Positions 1-8,725 of a stretch of 33,669 nucleotides of DNA are shown piece after piece. How positions within the stretch are numbered: position 1 is the first letter of the stretch; every line of letters starts with the position of its first letter. The translations under genes and the position numbers were made by a program. Source of the DNA: CADEFX01 sp050260355 (lineage in GTDB: Bacteria > Pseudomonadota > Alphaproteobacteria > Rhizobiales > Hyphomicrobiaceae); assembly GCA_050260355.1 (NCBI GenBank), contig JBLNBZ010000118.1, forward strand, positions 1 to 33,669, in the 5' to 3' direction. Under the pieces are notes generated by a model, which searched no databases, was not told where the DNA came from, and was given only the letters and a program-made list of their open reading frames with translations.

Positions 1-2273
1 CGTCGCTCGACATCTCGACGGGCGAGTTCGAGGTCGGCGAGATCGCGGTGCACGATGTCTCCGGCGAGCTGGCCCGACTGGCCCCGGGCGAGGTGATCGT
101 CTCCGATAGTGCCGGCGACGCGGAGCTGGCCGCGCTCGTCAAGGCGGCCGGGGCCGCCATGACGCCGCTCGCCTCGGCGTTCTTCGACAGCCTCGGGGGC
201 GAGCGGCTGCTCAAGGAGCGCCTCGGGGTGGCCGAGCTCGATGGCTTCGGCAGCTTCTCGCGCGCGGAGCTTGCCGCCATCGCGGCGCTATTGAAGTACG
301 TCGATCTCACGCAGATCGGCGCCAAGCCGCCCATCCGCGCGCCGCGAAGGTCGGGCGCTGCCACGACGCTGGTGATCGACGCGTCGAGCCGGGCGAGCCT
401 CGAGCTGGTGCGATCGACGTCCGGGACGCGCGAAGGCAGCCTGCTCGCGGCCATCGACAGGACCGTCACGGCGCCCGGCGCGCGCGAGCTGGCGGCGCGG
501 CTGGCAGGGCCCCTGCGCGACGTGCGAAAGATTGCGGCGCGCCTCGATGCGATGGCGTTTCTGCTCGAGCGCGAGACCCTGCGCGAGGACCTCAGACGTG
601 TGCTGCGCGGCGCGCCTGATATCGCGCGGGCGGTCTCTCGGCTGGCACTCAATCGCGGAGGGCCGCGGGACCTTGCCGCGGTTCGTGACGGTCTCGACCT
701 GGCCGGCACCTGCCGCAAGCTGCTCGCCGATGCCGCAAGCCCCATCGGGCTGTCGGAGGAGCTGCAAGGCATCGAGGCCATGCTTGCGAGCGTTCCCGAC
801 GGTCTCGGAATGGCGCTCAGCGCAGCGCTGGTCGATGACCCGCCGCATCTGAGGCGCGACGGCGGCTTCGTGCGCAAGGGTTACAGAGGCGATCTCGACG
901 ACGCGCTGGCGCTGAGAGACGACAGTCGGCGCGTGATGACGGAGCTGGAGGCCAAATACATCGAGGCGACAGGTGTGAAGTCGCTGCGCGTGCGCCACAA
1001 CAACATCCTCGGCTACTTCATCGAGGTGACGGCGCTCAATTCCAAGCCGCTGATGGGGCCCGAGCAGGGCGGGCTGTTCCGGCACCGCCAGACCATGGCC
1101 AACGCCGTGCGCTTCACGACGCAGGAGCTCGAGGACATCGAGGGGCGCATAGCCTCGGCGGCGGAGCGTGCGCTCGCCATCGAGCAGGAGGTCTTCAACG
1201 AGCTGGCCGGCGAGATCGGCCGCAATCATCAGTCCCTGGCGGCCCTCGCTGCCGGGCTTGCCGAGCTCGACGTGCATTGCGCGCTTGCCGATCTGGCGGC
1301 GTCGGAGAGCTACGTGCGGCCCATCCTCGACGAAAGCACGGCGTTCGAGATACGCGGCGGCCGGCATCCGTGCGTGGAGCAGGCGCTGAGGCGAGCCAAC
1401 GCGGGGCCCTTTGTGGAGAACGACTGCGTACTGGGCAGGCCTGACCCCGAGCAGCGCGGTCCCGGGCTCGATGAGGCAGCCGAAGGCCGCATCTGGCTGG
1501 TCACGGGCCCGAACATGGCCGGCAAATCGACCTTCCTGCGGCAGAATGCGCTGATCACGGTGCTGGCGCAGATCGGCTCGTTCGTGCCGGCGCGGTCGGC
1601 GCATATCGGGGTCGTCGACCGGCTCTTCTCGCGTGTCGGCGCCTCCGACGATCTCGCTCGCGGGCGCTCCACGTTCATGGTCGAGATGGTCGAGACGGCC
1701 GGCATCCTCAATCAAGCGACCGAGCGCAGCCTCGTGATCCTCGACGAGATCGGGCGCGGCACGGCGACGTTCGATGGCCTGTCGATCGCCTGGGCGACGG
1801 TGGAGCACCTGCACGACGTGAACCGCTGCCGCACGCTGTTTGCGACGCACTACCACGAGCTGACGGCGCTGGCAGGCCGGTTGGCTGAGGTCGCCAACGC
1901 GACCATCGAGGTCAAGGAGTGGCACGACGACATCGTTTTCCTGCACAAGGTTCGCCCAGGTGCGGCCGACCGCAGCTACGGGATTCAGGTCGCCAAGCTC
2001 GCGGGCCTGCCGCGGGCGGTCATCGAGCGGGCCGGCCAGGTGCTCCAGGTGCTGGAGAAGAGCGATGGCAAGGCGGCGGGCGGTGCGCCGGCCCTGGACG
2101 ATCTGCCTTTGTTTGCGGCGGCGCGCCCCAAAGGCTATATGCCAGCGCGGGGTGAGCCCTCGCCGATCGAGCGCGCGTTGGACGGGATCAACCCCGACGA
2201 GCTGACACCCAGAACGGCGCTGGAAGCGCTATACAGGCTGAAGGCCTTGCGGCAGCAGGGAAAGACCGACTAG
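1..2273 (+). CDS. mutS: DNA mismatch repair protein MutS (5' end outside window)
   Basis: MutS recognises mismatches and small loops as a clamp-forming dimer and uses ATP to recruit MutL. The frame is open from the first codon boundary (base 3), so the gene starts upstream; the first residues read SLDISTGEFEV, matching the LDIS.G.F stretch of the N-terminal mismatch-binding/connector region, so roughly the first 150 residues are missing. The C-terminal ATPase is complete: Walker A GPNMAGKST near base 1507, signature region SRVGASDDLARGRSTFMVEM, Walker B LVILDEIGRGTATFDG, and the ATHYHEL switch near 1850. The C-terminal tail ends in a helix-turn-helix-like dimerisation segment (TPRTALEALYRLK). 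It ends 56 bases before the ATG chosen for glnD, on the same strand, so the two are probably co-transcribed. A GTG at base 48 is an internal codon and not a start. The call is secure. Confidence 0.98.
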   Translation, partial: SLDISTGEFEVGEIAVHDVSGELARLAPGEVIVSDSAGDAELAALVKAAGAAMTPLASAFFDSLGGERLLKERLGVAELDGFGSFSRAELAAIAALLKYVDLTQIGAKPPIRAPRRSGAATTLVIDASSRASLELVRSTSGTREGSLLAAIDRTVTAPGARELAARLAGPLRDVRKIAARLDAMAFLLERETLREDLRRVLRGAPDIARAVSRLALNRGGPRDLAAVRDGLDLAGTCRKLLADAASPIGLSEELQGIEAMLASVPDGLGMALSAALVDDPPHLRRDGGFVRKGYRGDLDDALALRDDSRRVMTELEAKYIEATGVKSLRVRHNNILGYFIEVTALNSKPLMGPEQGGLFRHRQTMANAVRFTTQELEDIEGRIASAAERALAIEQEVFNELAGEIGRNHQSLAALAAGLAELDVHCALADLAASESYVRPILDESTAFEIRGGRHPCVEQALRRANAGPFVENDCVLGRPDPEQRGPGLDEAAEGRIWLVTGPNMAGKSTFLRQNALITVLAQIGSFVPARSAHIGVVDRLFSRVGASDDLARGRSTFMVEMVETAGILNQATERSLVILDEIGRGTATFDGLSIAWATVEHLHDVNRCRTLFATHYHELTALAGRLAEVANATIEVKEWHDDIVFLHKVRPGAADRSYGIQVAKLAGLPRAVIERAGQVLQVLEKSDGKAAGGAPALDDLPLFAAARPKGYMPARGEPSPIERALDGINPDELTPRTALEALYRLKALRQQGKTD

Positions 2274-2329
2274 CTCAGGGCCGCTTGCAGGGCCGAATTC
2301 GTCGAGGTCGAGATCGATTGGACCCAACG

Positions 2330-5131
2330 ATGCTGCTCACCGCCGAGCGCACCATCGGCACACCGCCCTACTTCGATCCGGTCGAGCTGCGCCACGAGCT
2401 CACCGGACTGTTCCGCGCGCACGGCAACGATGCAGGGGCGGCAAGGCCCGCAGTTTTGGACCGCCTGAAGCGGCTGCTGAAGGATACGCGTGCGATCGCG
2501 CGCGCCCAGCTCGATGCGGATGGCAAGGGCCGGGAGTGCGCGGAGGGTCTTTCCCAGCTCGAGGACGAGCTGATCCGTCTCGTCTATGACTACACCAGGA
2601 CGCACGTCTACCGGACCGACAATCCCTCCGATGCCGAGCGCATGGCGATCATCGCCACGGGCGGCTACGGCCGCGGCATGCTGGCGCCGAGCTCGGACAT
2701 CGATCTCTTGTTCCTGCTGCCGTACAAGCAGACGCCCTGGGGGGAGAGCGTCGTCGAGTACATGCTGTATCTGCTCTGGGACCTGGGGCAGAAGGTCGGG
2801 CACGCGACGCGCACGGTCGATCAGTGCCTGAAGCTGTCGGAAGCCGACATCACCATCCGCACCGCGATCCTCGATGCGCGGCTGATCCTGGGCGACCGGG
2901 GTCTGTTCGACGAGCTCAACGCCCGTTTCAACCGCAGCGTCGTCAAGGGAACGGCGCGCGAGTTCATCACGGCCAAGATGGCGGAGCGCGACGAGCGCCA
3001 CAAGCGCACAGGCGAGTCGCGCTACCGCGTGGAGCCCAACATCAAGGACGGCAAGGGCGGTCTGCGCGATCTGCACACGCTGCATTGGCTGGCGAAGTAC
3101 ATCGCCGCCGGCGGCGGCATCAACGAGGCCTCCATCTTCACGCGCGCGGAGCGATCGACATTCCGCCGCTGCGAGGATTTCCTGTGGACGGTCCGCTGCC
3201 ACCTGCACTTCCTGACGGGCAGGCCGGAGGAGCGGCTGACGTTCGATGTGCAGCCCGTGCTGGCCGAGCGGCTCGGCTACGCGCGCAGCCGTGGCGGTCT
3301 GATCGCCGTCGAGCGGTTCATGAAGCACTACTTCCTGGTGGCCAAGGATGTCGGCGATCTCACCACCATCCTGTGCTCGGCGCTCGAGATCCAGCAGCTG
3401 AAGACCTCGCCGGCGCTCGCGTCGATCTTCGATCCGCTGAGCTGGCGCACGCGCCGGCGCATCAGGCGCATGACCGATTTCCGCATCGACAATGGCCGGC
3501 TCAATGTCGCCGACGCCAAGACGTTCGAGCGCGATCCGGTGAACCTGATCCGCTTTTTCGCCACGGCGGAGGAGACAGGCACATTCTATCATCCGGCCGC
3601 CGTCAGGCTGCTGCGCCAGTCCCGCCGCCTGATCGACGACCGGCTGCGGTCCGATCCGGAGGCCAACCGGATATTCCTGGACCTGCTCACCAGCAAGAAT
3701 GTCGAGGCGACGCTCAGGCGCATGAACGAAGCCGGCGTTCTCGGGCGTTTCATCCCCGAGTTCGGGCGGATCGTGTCGATGATGCAGTTCAATATGTATC
3801 ATCACTACACGCTGGATGAGCATCTGATCCGCACGGTGGGCGTCGTCGCCGAGATCGATCGCGGCGAGGCGGGCCAGAGTCATCCGTTGTCACACAAGAT
3901 TTTCAAAACGATCACCAACCGGCGCGGGCTGTACCTTGCGGCCTTTCTGCACGACATCGGCAAGGGCCACACCGAGGACCATTCCCTCGTTGGCGCCCGC
4001 GTGGCGCGCAGGCTGTGCGCGCGGTTCGGTCTCGACGCGAGCGAGACCGAGACCGTGGTCTGGCTGATCGAGAACCATCTCGTGATGAGCACGATCGCTC
4101 AGACGCGGGACATCGGCGATCCCAAGACGATCAGGGACTTTGCGGCAATCGTGCAGACGCCCGAGCGGCTGAAGCTCCTGGTGATGCTGACGGTGGCGGA
4201 TATCCGCGCGGTCGGCCCAGGCATCTGGAACGGCTGGAAGGGCCAGCTTCTGCGCACGCTCTACTACGAGACGGAGCCTCTGCTCGGCGGCGTGACCGTC
4301 ACGGCCGATGCCGGGGAGCGCGTCACAACGGCGCTCGAGGCGTTCAGAAAGGCGGCGGAAGCCGAGTTCGGCCGCGAGGAGATCGACCGCTACATCTCGC
4401 GTCACTATCCGGACTATTGGCTGAAGACCGAGACCCGCAAGCAGGTCGAGCACATGCGGCTGTGCAACAGGGCGAACGCTCAAGGGCTGACGCTCGCGAC
4501 CGACTTTACGAGCGATGCCTTCACCGCGGTGACGGAGCTGTCGGTGCTGGCGCCGAACCATCCGCGGCTGCTCTCGCTGTTTGCCGGCGCGTGTGCCGCC
4601 GCGGGCGCCAATATCGTCGGCGCCTATATCTCGACGACACGCGACGGCTTCGCGCTCGATACGTTCCTGCTGCAGCGCGAGTTCGACGAGGACGACGAGC
4701 GCCGGCGGGCTCAGCGCATCAGCGACACCATCGAGCGGCTGCTCAAGGGGGAGGTGCGGCTTTCGACTCTGCTCGCCAAGCGCGAAGCGAAGGGCCGCAT
4801 CGGCGCGTTCACGGTCGAGCCGGAAGTGGTCGTGGACAACACGGTGTCGGATCAGTTCACGGTCATCGAGGTGTCGGGCCTCGATCGGCCGGGCCTGCTC
4901 TACGAGATCACGAGCGCCATCTCCAACCTGAGCCTGGACATCACGTCGGCGCACATCACGACATTCGGCGAGAAGGTCGTCGACGTGTTCTACGTCACCG
5001 ATCTGACGAACAAGAAGATCACGTCGACCTGGCGCCAGCAGGCCATCCAGCAACGGCTGATCGGCGTCCTTTCCGGACCGGCCAAGACCGGAGCGACGCG
5101 CGCTGATCCAGGCAGTGGCCAGCCGGCTTAG
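2330..5131 (+). CDS. glnD: bifunctional [protein-PII] uridylyltransferase / uridylyl-removing enzyme GlnD
   Basis: GlnD senses glutamine and adds or removes UMP on PII proteins (GlnB/GlnK), setting nitrogen assimilation. With the ATG at 2330 it is 933 aa, the usual length. Domains in order: nucleotidyltransferase with GGYGRGMLAPSSDIDLL (about residues 111-127; the D-I-D pair binds metal), the GlnD-type linker with IKDGKGGLRDLHTL, an HD hydrolase domain with FLHDIGKGHTEDHS (about 538-551) for UMP removal, and two C-terminal ACT domains (LAPNHPRLLSLFAGACA near 736 and VSGLDRPGLLYEITSAIS near 843) for glutamine sensing. The frame extends back to a TTG at 2285, which adds 15 atypical residues; the ATG is preferred although no strong ribosome site precedes either. 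In many rhizobia glnD is followed by murJ/mviN; here it is followed by atypical DNA. Confidence 0.97.
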   Translation: MLLTAERTIGTPPYFDPVELRHELTGLFRAHGNDAGAARPAVLDRLKRLLKDTRAIARAQLDADGKGRECAEGLSQLEDELIRLVYDYTRTHVYRTDNPSDAERMAIIATGGYGRGMLAPSSDIDLLFLLPYKQTPWGESVVEYMLYLLWDLGQKVGHATRTVDQCLKLSEADITIRTAILDARLILGDRGLFDELNARFNRSVVKGTAREFITAKMAERDERHKRTGESRYRVEPNIKDGKGGLRDLHTLHWLAKYIAAGGGINEASIFTRAERSTFRRCEDFLWTVRCHLHFLTGRPEERLTFDVQPVLAERLGYARSRGGLIAVERFMKHYFLVAKDVGDLTTILCSALEIQQLKTSPALASIFDPLSWRTRRRIRRMTDFRIDNGRLNVADAKTFERDPVNLIRFFATAEETGTFYHPAAVRLLRQSRRLIDDRLRSDPEANRIFLDLLTSKNVEATLRRMNEAGVLGRFIPEFGRIVSMMQFNMYHHYTLDEHLIRTVGVVAEIDRGEAGQSHPLSHKIFKTITNRRGLYLAAFLHDIGKGHTEDHSLVGARVARRLCARFGLDASETETVVWLIENHLVMSTIAQTRDIGDPKTIRDFAAIVQTPERLKLLVMLTVADIRAVGPGIWNGWKGQLLRTLYYETEPLLGGVTVTADAGERVTTALEAFRKAAEAEFGREEIDRYISRHYPDYWLKTETRKQVEHMRLCNRANAQGLTLATDFTSDAFTAVTELSVLAPNHPRLLSLFAGACAAAGANIVGAYISTTRDGFALDTFLLQREFDEDDERRRAQRISDTIERLLKGEVRLSTLLAKREAKGRIGAFTVEPEVVVDNTVSDQFTVIEVSGLDRPGLLYEITSAISNLSLDITSAHITTFGEKVVDVFYVTDLTNKKITSTWRQQAIQQRLIGVLSGPAKTGATRADPGSGQPA

Positions 5132-5453
5132 GCGAGCCGCGATTTGCGCTGGAAGCGGGCCAAAGCGGCTGCCGCAATCAAGGGACCGGTCGGGAAGCAC
5201 CTGACCTATCGAAGTCCTCTCGAAGCCGCGACGGACTAGTCGCACGAATCGCAAGCAGAGGTCTCGACGATAGTAGGTGCGCCAGTGTAGTATAAAGTTT
5301 GAGCTTTGCCGAAGGATCGCTTCAACTTTGCCTGATTGCCGTCGCGGCGTGGTTTGCGGCCATCTGGTTCTCTGCATCTCTAGGGCTTGCCCTATTGTTG
5401 GAGGTCCACATGGAAGTACACGTCGAAATGTGCATGGGGATGCTTGCGGAGGC
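5132..5453. other. intergenic region downstream of glnD, no supported gene
   Basis: No protein gene is supported here. The first 150 bases are GC-rich like glnD, then composition falls. From about 5299 a short frame encodes a hydrophobic stretch (LIAVAAWFAAIWFSASLGLALL), but it begins with TTG, lacks a convincing ribosome site and runs into the structured element at 5454-5563, so it is not called. An AT-rich stretch (GTATAAAG near 5288) could be a promoter for the downstream RNA-like element or gene. Confidence 0.4.
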
Positions 5454-5563
5454 GTGGAGACCTGGTGGTTACGCTGAACCACGCAAGCGACGGGATTGGT
5501 TTGGTCGAAGAGATCGCCGGCAGGGGTGCTCCGCAGGGGGTTCGATTCCCCCTCTCCACCCCA
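5454..5563 (+). ncRNA. tRNA/tmRNA-like element with acceptor stem, T arm and encoded CCA
   Basis: The segment starts with GTGGAGA (5454-5460), which pairs perfectly with TCTCCAC (5553-5559). This is followed by C and an encoded CCA end (5561-5563). Directly inside lies a perfect T arm, GGGGG-TTCGATT-CCCCC (5536-5552). The 12-bp coaxial acceptor/T helix is what a tRNA or tmRNA needs. The middle does not fit a normal tRNA: there is no convincing D arm or anticodon arm. Instead GACCTGG (5459-5465) and CGACGGGATT (5488-5497) resemble the conserved 5' end of tmRNA, separated here by a hairpin (GTGGTT/AACCAC, 5465-5482). At 110 nt there is no room for a tag reading frame or pseudoknots. It may be a tmRNA-derived remnant, an integration-site relic, or an unusual RNA. 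The pairing is seen; the identity is inferred. Confidence 0.45.
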
Positions 5564-5691
5564 CGTGTGAAATAGAACCCATCCACAACCAATTGATTTT
5601 AAAATATTAATTGCCTGACCGCGTTTTATTTGCACGGCCGATTGAAAATAACGCGGGATCAGCGGAGGATGCGCCAAGGACGGTCGAACCG

Positions 5692-7341
5692 ATGGCATCC
5701 TCTGGTCAGCTTAGCCCACTAGTAGAAGACATCTTGAGCCGAGCCGAAGGGCCGCGCTTCGAGACGAAGCGCGTGTCGGGCAAGATGGTCCAGCGTGCGC
5801 TAGAGACAGTTTGCGCATTTTCCAACACCGAAGGAGGAGTCCTTATCGTCGGGGTGGAAGACCCCACGAAGGCAAAGGGCCCTGATCGTTTGTACGGCCT
5901 GTCTGAGAACCTAGAGGCCTTCGCCGAACTCAGGCGCAAGTTGAAGTCCCACTTCCAGCCCCCCATTGGTGAGCCTGTTGTCACGACCATCCCCATTCGA
6001 AACCGCCATGGGCAGCACGACAAGATTGCGGTGCTGCGGGTCGCGCCAGGCACGAAGGTCCATACCATCCTGGATGACGGCACTTGGATTCGAGTGGACA
6101 GCACGAATAGGGAGATGAGCGCAGCCGAAATCACAACTCTCAGTTACAAACGCGGAGTCGTGAGCGCTGAAACTGAATTGGTCGATGTTGACCTATCCCT
6201 GATCGACACCGCGAGCTTCAAGACTTATTGCGAACAACGCGGTATCAGGCATGGAACCTTAGAGAAGCGGTTGGAGACCATTGGGCTCGCCAAACGGGAT
6301 CACGGCAAATGCCGCCCGACAAAAGCCGCTATCCTCTTGTTCGCCGACTCACCAAGCGACCTGCTTGCGCTAAGCGGCGGTCGTGCAGGCCTCCGCATAT
6401 TCCATTATTCAGGCACATCGATTGATCGATCGGAGCATCCTAATCTACGCAAGCCGCCAAAGAACATGACTGCTCCTGTCTATGACTTGATAGAGCATGG
6501 CACGTCCTTTGTCTTGGACGAGATCACCCAAGGTTTTGAGATGGTCAGCGGGTTTACGGCGAAGCATGCCTACCCCAAGCGAGTGATTAAGGAAGCGATC
6601 ACGAACGCAATTCTCCACAGGGACTATCGCTATCCAACCGACGTTAGCATCAGGATCTTTGACGACCGCATCGAGGTGGAAAGCCCCGGTGAGTTCCCGG
6701 CCAACATCACACCTTCGACAATTGAGACCGCTCAATCGACGCCCCGCAATCCAAGTCTGGTCAATCATCTTCGAGAGTTCCCAGCACCGCCAAATGTGGA
6801 TGCTGGCGAGGGAGTGCCGATGATGTTCAGCGAGATGAAGGCGCGCGGGCTCTACCCGCCTAGATACTTCGTGCGGCAGGAGTCGGCCATTCCGTCAGTG
6901 ACAGTTGTACTGCTGAATGAGCAACGGCCGGCGGTATGGGAACAAGTAAGTGCGTTCATCGACAAGAACGGGTCAATAGCGAATCAGGACTTGCGTAAGA
7001 TAGCTGGCTTGGAAACGCTGCAGGCCACTCGCATGCTCAAGAATTGGGTTGAAAAGGGGCTACTGGTCAAACATGGAAGCGGCAAGAGAGATGCTACATA
7101 TCGGAAACCTACCGAACCAATACATGGTGAACTCATGTTAGTCGGCATCGAAGCAGAGGGAACAATGGAAGCAGGGCAAAAAACCGGCGTTGAGGCTGGC
7201 GCAGAAAAACGGCCGGCCGACATCCTCAAGAAGGCGCCGAACACGCCGGTGATACGGGACAAATCAGTTGTGCAGAAGAGCCCAGACCGCCGCACCGGCC
7301 TGCACCAAGGTGGCAAGCGCAACCAAGATCGCAAGCGTTAG
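5692..7341 (+). CDS. AlbA_2 / HATPase / winged-helix ATP-binding protein (COG2865 type)
   Basis: This 549-aa protein has the architecture of COG2865 putative transcriptional regulators. It has an N-terminal Schlafen-type AlbA_2 domain (about residues 8-125, with FETKRVSG and FSNTEGGVLIVGVEDP). A GHKL-like ATPase segment follows (about 293-345, KEAITNAILHRDYRYP and DDRIEVESPGEFP), then a winged helix (about 414-472). Members have been linked to regulation and to phage-defence neighbourhoods; the function of this one is unknown. The ATG at 5692 has AAGGA 11 bases upstream and starts just before the AlbA_2 domain; a TTG at 5611 would add 27 unlikely residues. Codon use reads more AT-rich than in glnD or the deacetylase. 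The last 50 or so residues (many K, P, R) look non-conserved and overlap an antisense frame, so the true gene end may have been altered by insertion. Confidence 0.85.
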   Translation: MASSGQLSPLVEDILSRAEGPRFETKRVSGKMVQRALETVCAFSNTEGGVLIVGVEDPTKAKGPDRLYGLSENLEAFAELRRKLKSHFQPPIGEPVVTTIPIRNRHGQHDKIAVLRVAPGTKVHTILDDGTWIRVDSTNREMSAAEITTLSYKRGVVSAETELVDVDLSLIDTASFKTYCEQRGIRHGTLEKRLETIGLAKRDHGKCRPTKAAILLFADSPSDLLALSGGRAGLRIFHYSGTSIDRSEHPNLRKPPKNMTAPVYDLIEHGTSFVLDEITQGFEMVSGFTAKHAYPKRVIKEAITNAILHRDYRYPTDVSIRIFDDRIEVESPGEFPANITPSTIETAQSTPRNPSLVNHLREFPAPPNVDAGEGVPMMFSEMKARGLYPPRYFVRQESAIPSVTVVLLNEQRPAVWEQVSAFIDKNGSIANQDLRKIAGLETLQATRMLKNWVEKGLLVKHGSGKRDATYRKPTEPIHGELMLVGIEAEGTMEAGQKTGVEAGAEKRPADILKKAPNTPVIRDKSVVQKSPDRRTGLHQGGKRNQDRKR

Positions 7342-7440
7342 TTCGATCCAGCGCCGCTTCAGCTGCCGCCGGGGCATCACGAGTTTGCCCATCCAGTAGA
7401 GGGCGCCGGCTCTGTCGACGCCAAGCCCTTCCTCATCCAA
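7264..7440 (-). CDS. possible small single-span membrane protein
   Basis: On the minus strand a frame encodes about 58 residues with an acidic/aromatic start (LDEEGLGVDRAGALYWMGK), a basic RRQLKRRW patch, and one hydrophobic helix (IELTLAILVALATLVQAGAAVW) ending LLHN. This basic-then-hydrophobic layout fits a type II-like single membrane span and resembles small rhizobial hypothetical proteins. The start is uncertain: TTG at 7440 is used here. The reading frame stays open and protein-like upstream to about 7527 without an ATG or GTG, so the 5' part may be damaged or frameshifted. It overlaps the last 78 bases of the AlbA_2 gene tail to tail. Its composition matches the chromosomal backbone, so it may predate the AlbA_2 insertion. 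Confidence 0.4.
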   Translation of the reverse strand: MDEEGLGVDRAGALYWMGKLVMPRRQLKRRWIELTLAILVALATLVQAGAAVWALLHN

Positions 7441-7626
7441 TGAGATTGGGCGAATGCCTTTTGGCCGATCCGTTGGATCGACCTTCTGGATAGGCGCCTC
7501 TCTCAGCCCGCTCCTCGACGGTCCAGTTCACGACGATCTCCTAAGCTAAGAGTCACGGATAACGCCTCGCGAGGGACTCGTCCCGGCAGAGAGGGAGCCC
7601 GCGTCCCGTGCGAATCGCGAAATGCC

Positions 7627-8550
7627 TTAGAGGCCAGCCTTCTCCTTGCAGTAGCGCGCGACCTCGTCGTGCCGGGCGAACCAGATGCCGGCGTGGCTGC
7701 GGATGTACTGGATGAGCTCCTCCAGGATCTGGATGCGGCTCGAATGGCCGATGACGTGCGGGTGCATGGTCAGCAGAAAGAGCCCGCCCTGCTCGTAGGC
7801 CTGGTCGAACTCGCGCATGAAGACCTCGAGCACGCCCGACGGAGCAGTGTAGGGCCGCGCCGACCCGAAGCGATCCATGGTCAGATACGGCGCATCGTCC
7901 CGGATCCATTCGACCGGCAACTCGACGACGCCCGTCGGCTTGCCGTCCTCCAGCAGCTCGTAAGGGTCGTCGTCCGCCATCAGCGAGGAGTCGTAGAGCA
8001 AGCCCATCTCGCGCGTGATCGACAGCGTGTGCTGGCTGAAGTCCCACGACGGCGTCCTGATGCCGACCGGGCGTACGCCCGAGACCTTCTCGAGGACATC
8101 GGCCGCGCGCATCTGCAGATCGCGCTCGTTCTCGGGCGGAAGCTGGCTGTTCAGCTCGTGAATCCAGCTATGGATGCCGATCTCGTGGCCCTGCTCGATG
8201 ACGCGCTTCTGCTCCTGCGGATGCAAGAGCGCGACGACCGCGGGCACGAAGAAGGTGGCCTTGATGTCGTATTTGCCCAGCACGGAGAGGATGCGGGGGA
8301 TGCCGACCCGGCTGCCGTACTCGCCGGCACTGAGGCGTCCCGGGCTGTCGTGCCCCCAGCGCAGCGTTTGCGTCTCATGATCGGAGTCGAAGGAGAGCGC
8401 CACGGCGCAGCGCGCGCCGCCTTTCCAGCTCTCGGGCTTGAGTGAACGGCCGGCGCGGATCTTGCCGACGATCGCGCGCCACTTCTCCTCGGGCCACTGC
8501 CATGCCTCGGGCTGCTGCGGCAATCCGCTGTTCCTGGCCTTGTCGTTCAT
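7627..8550 (-). CDS. polysaccharide deacetylase family protein (NodB / PuuE-like)
   Basis: A 307-aa NodB-fold carbohydrate-esterase-4 relative that should remove acyl or amide groups using a metal ion. Visible motifs: FDSDHE (residues 54-59, metal and catalytic Asp region), HEIGIHSWIHE with His127 and His131 as metal ligands, RTPSWDFS (165-172), and the late LTMHPHVIGHSSR histidine motif. There is no signal peptide, which fits the cytosolic PuuE/HpPgdA-type subgroup acting on small amides or ureides and not secreted peptidoglycan or chitin deacetylases. The ATG at 8550 follows GGGAG at a normal distance; the longer open frame upstream is low-complexity and not used. The gene sits on the same strand as the AAA-HerA operon but 175 bases downstream of it, so co-transcription is possible and not shown. 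Substrate is unknown. Confidence 0.9.
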   Translation of the reverse strand: MNDKARNSGLPQQPEAWQWPEEKWRAIVGKIRAGRSLKPESWKGGARCAVALSFDSDHETQTLRWGHDSPGRLSAGEYGSRVGIPRILSVLGKYDIKATFFVPAVVALLHPQEQKRVIEQGHEIGIHSWIHELNSQLPPENERDLQMRAADVLEKVSGVRPVGIRTPSWDFSQHTLSITREMGLLYDSSLMADDDPYELLEDGKPTGVVELPVEWIRDDAPYLTMDRFGSARPYTAPSGVLEVFMREFDQAYEQGGLFLLTMHPHVIGHSSRIQILEELIQYIRSHAGIWFARHDEVARYCKEKAGL

Positions 8551-8725
8551 GAGAGGTCTCCCGTTTTGCTGCCGCCATCTTAGGACGGCGACGGCGGCGG
8601 GAACAGACGGTGCCGGCTGCAAGAATTGAAAGGCGGGCGCCACCCACCGCAACCCTCTCGCGAAGGTCGAGGGCGTGAGGCAGCGCACCGCGGCGGTCGG
8701 AAGATGTGCCGGAGGGGCGAACGGC

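Noticed and set aside
288..1946. Long minus-strand open frame antisense to mutS
   Set aside because: It is a shadow in GC-rich DNA: His/Arg/Leu-rich, no domain, and fully covered by clear MutS motifs.
5454..5563. Selenocysteine tRNA, or the permuted two-piece tmRNA gene
   Set aside because: No UCA anticodon arm is present, and the acceptor 5' strand lies upstream of the T arm in normal order with no tag codons, so neither model fits.
2270..5698. Long minus-strand open frames antisense to glnD
   Set aside because: Arg/Asp/Gln-rich products with no motif; GlnD domains on the plus strand explain the open frames.
7341..7352. Possible right-hand repeat of the T-arm sequence marking an island end
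   Set aside because: Only about GTTCGAT plus CC is shared with 5540-5549, too short to call an attachment-site repeat.
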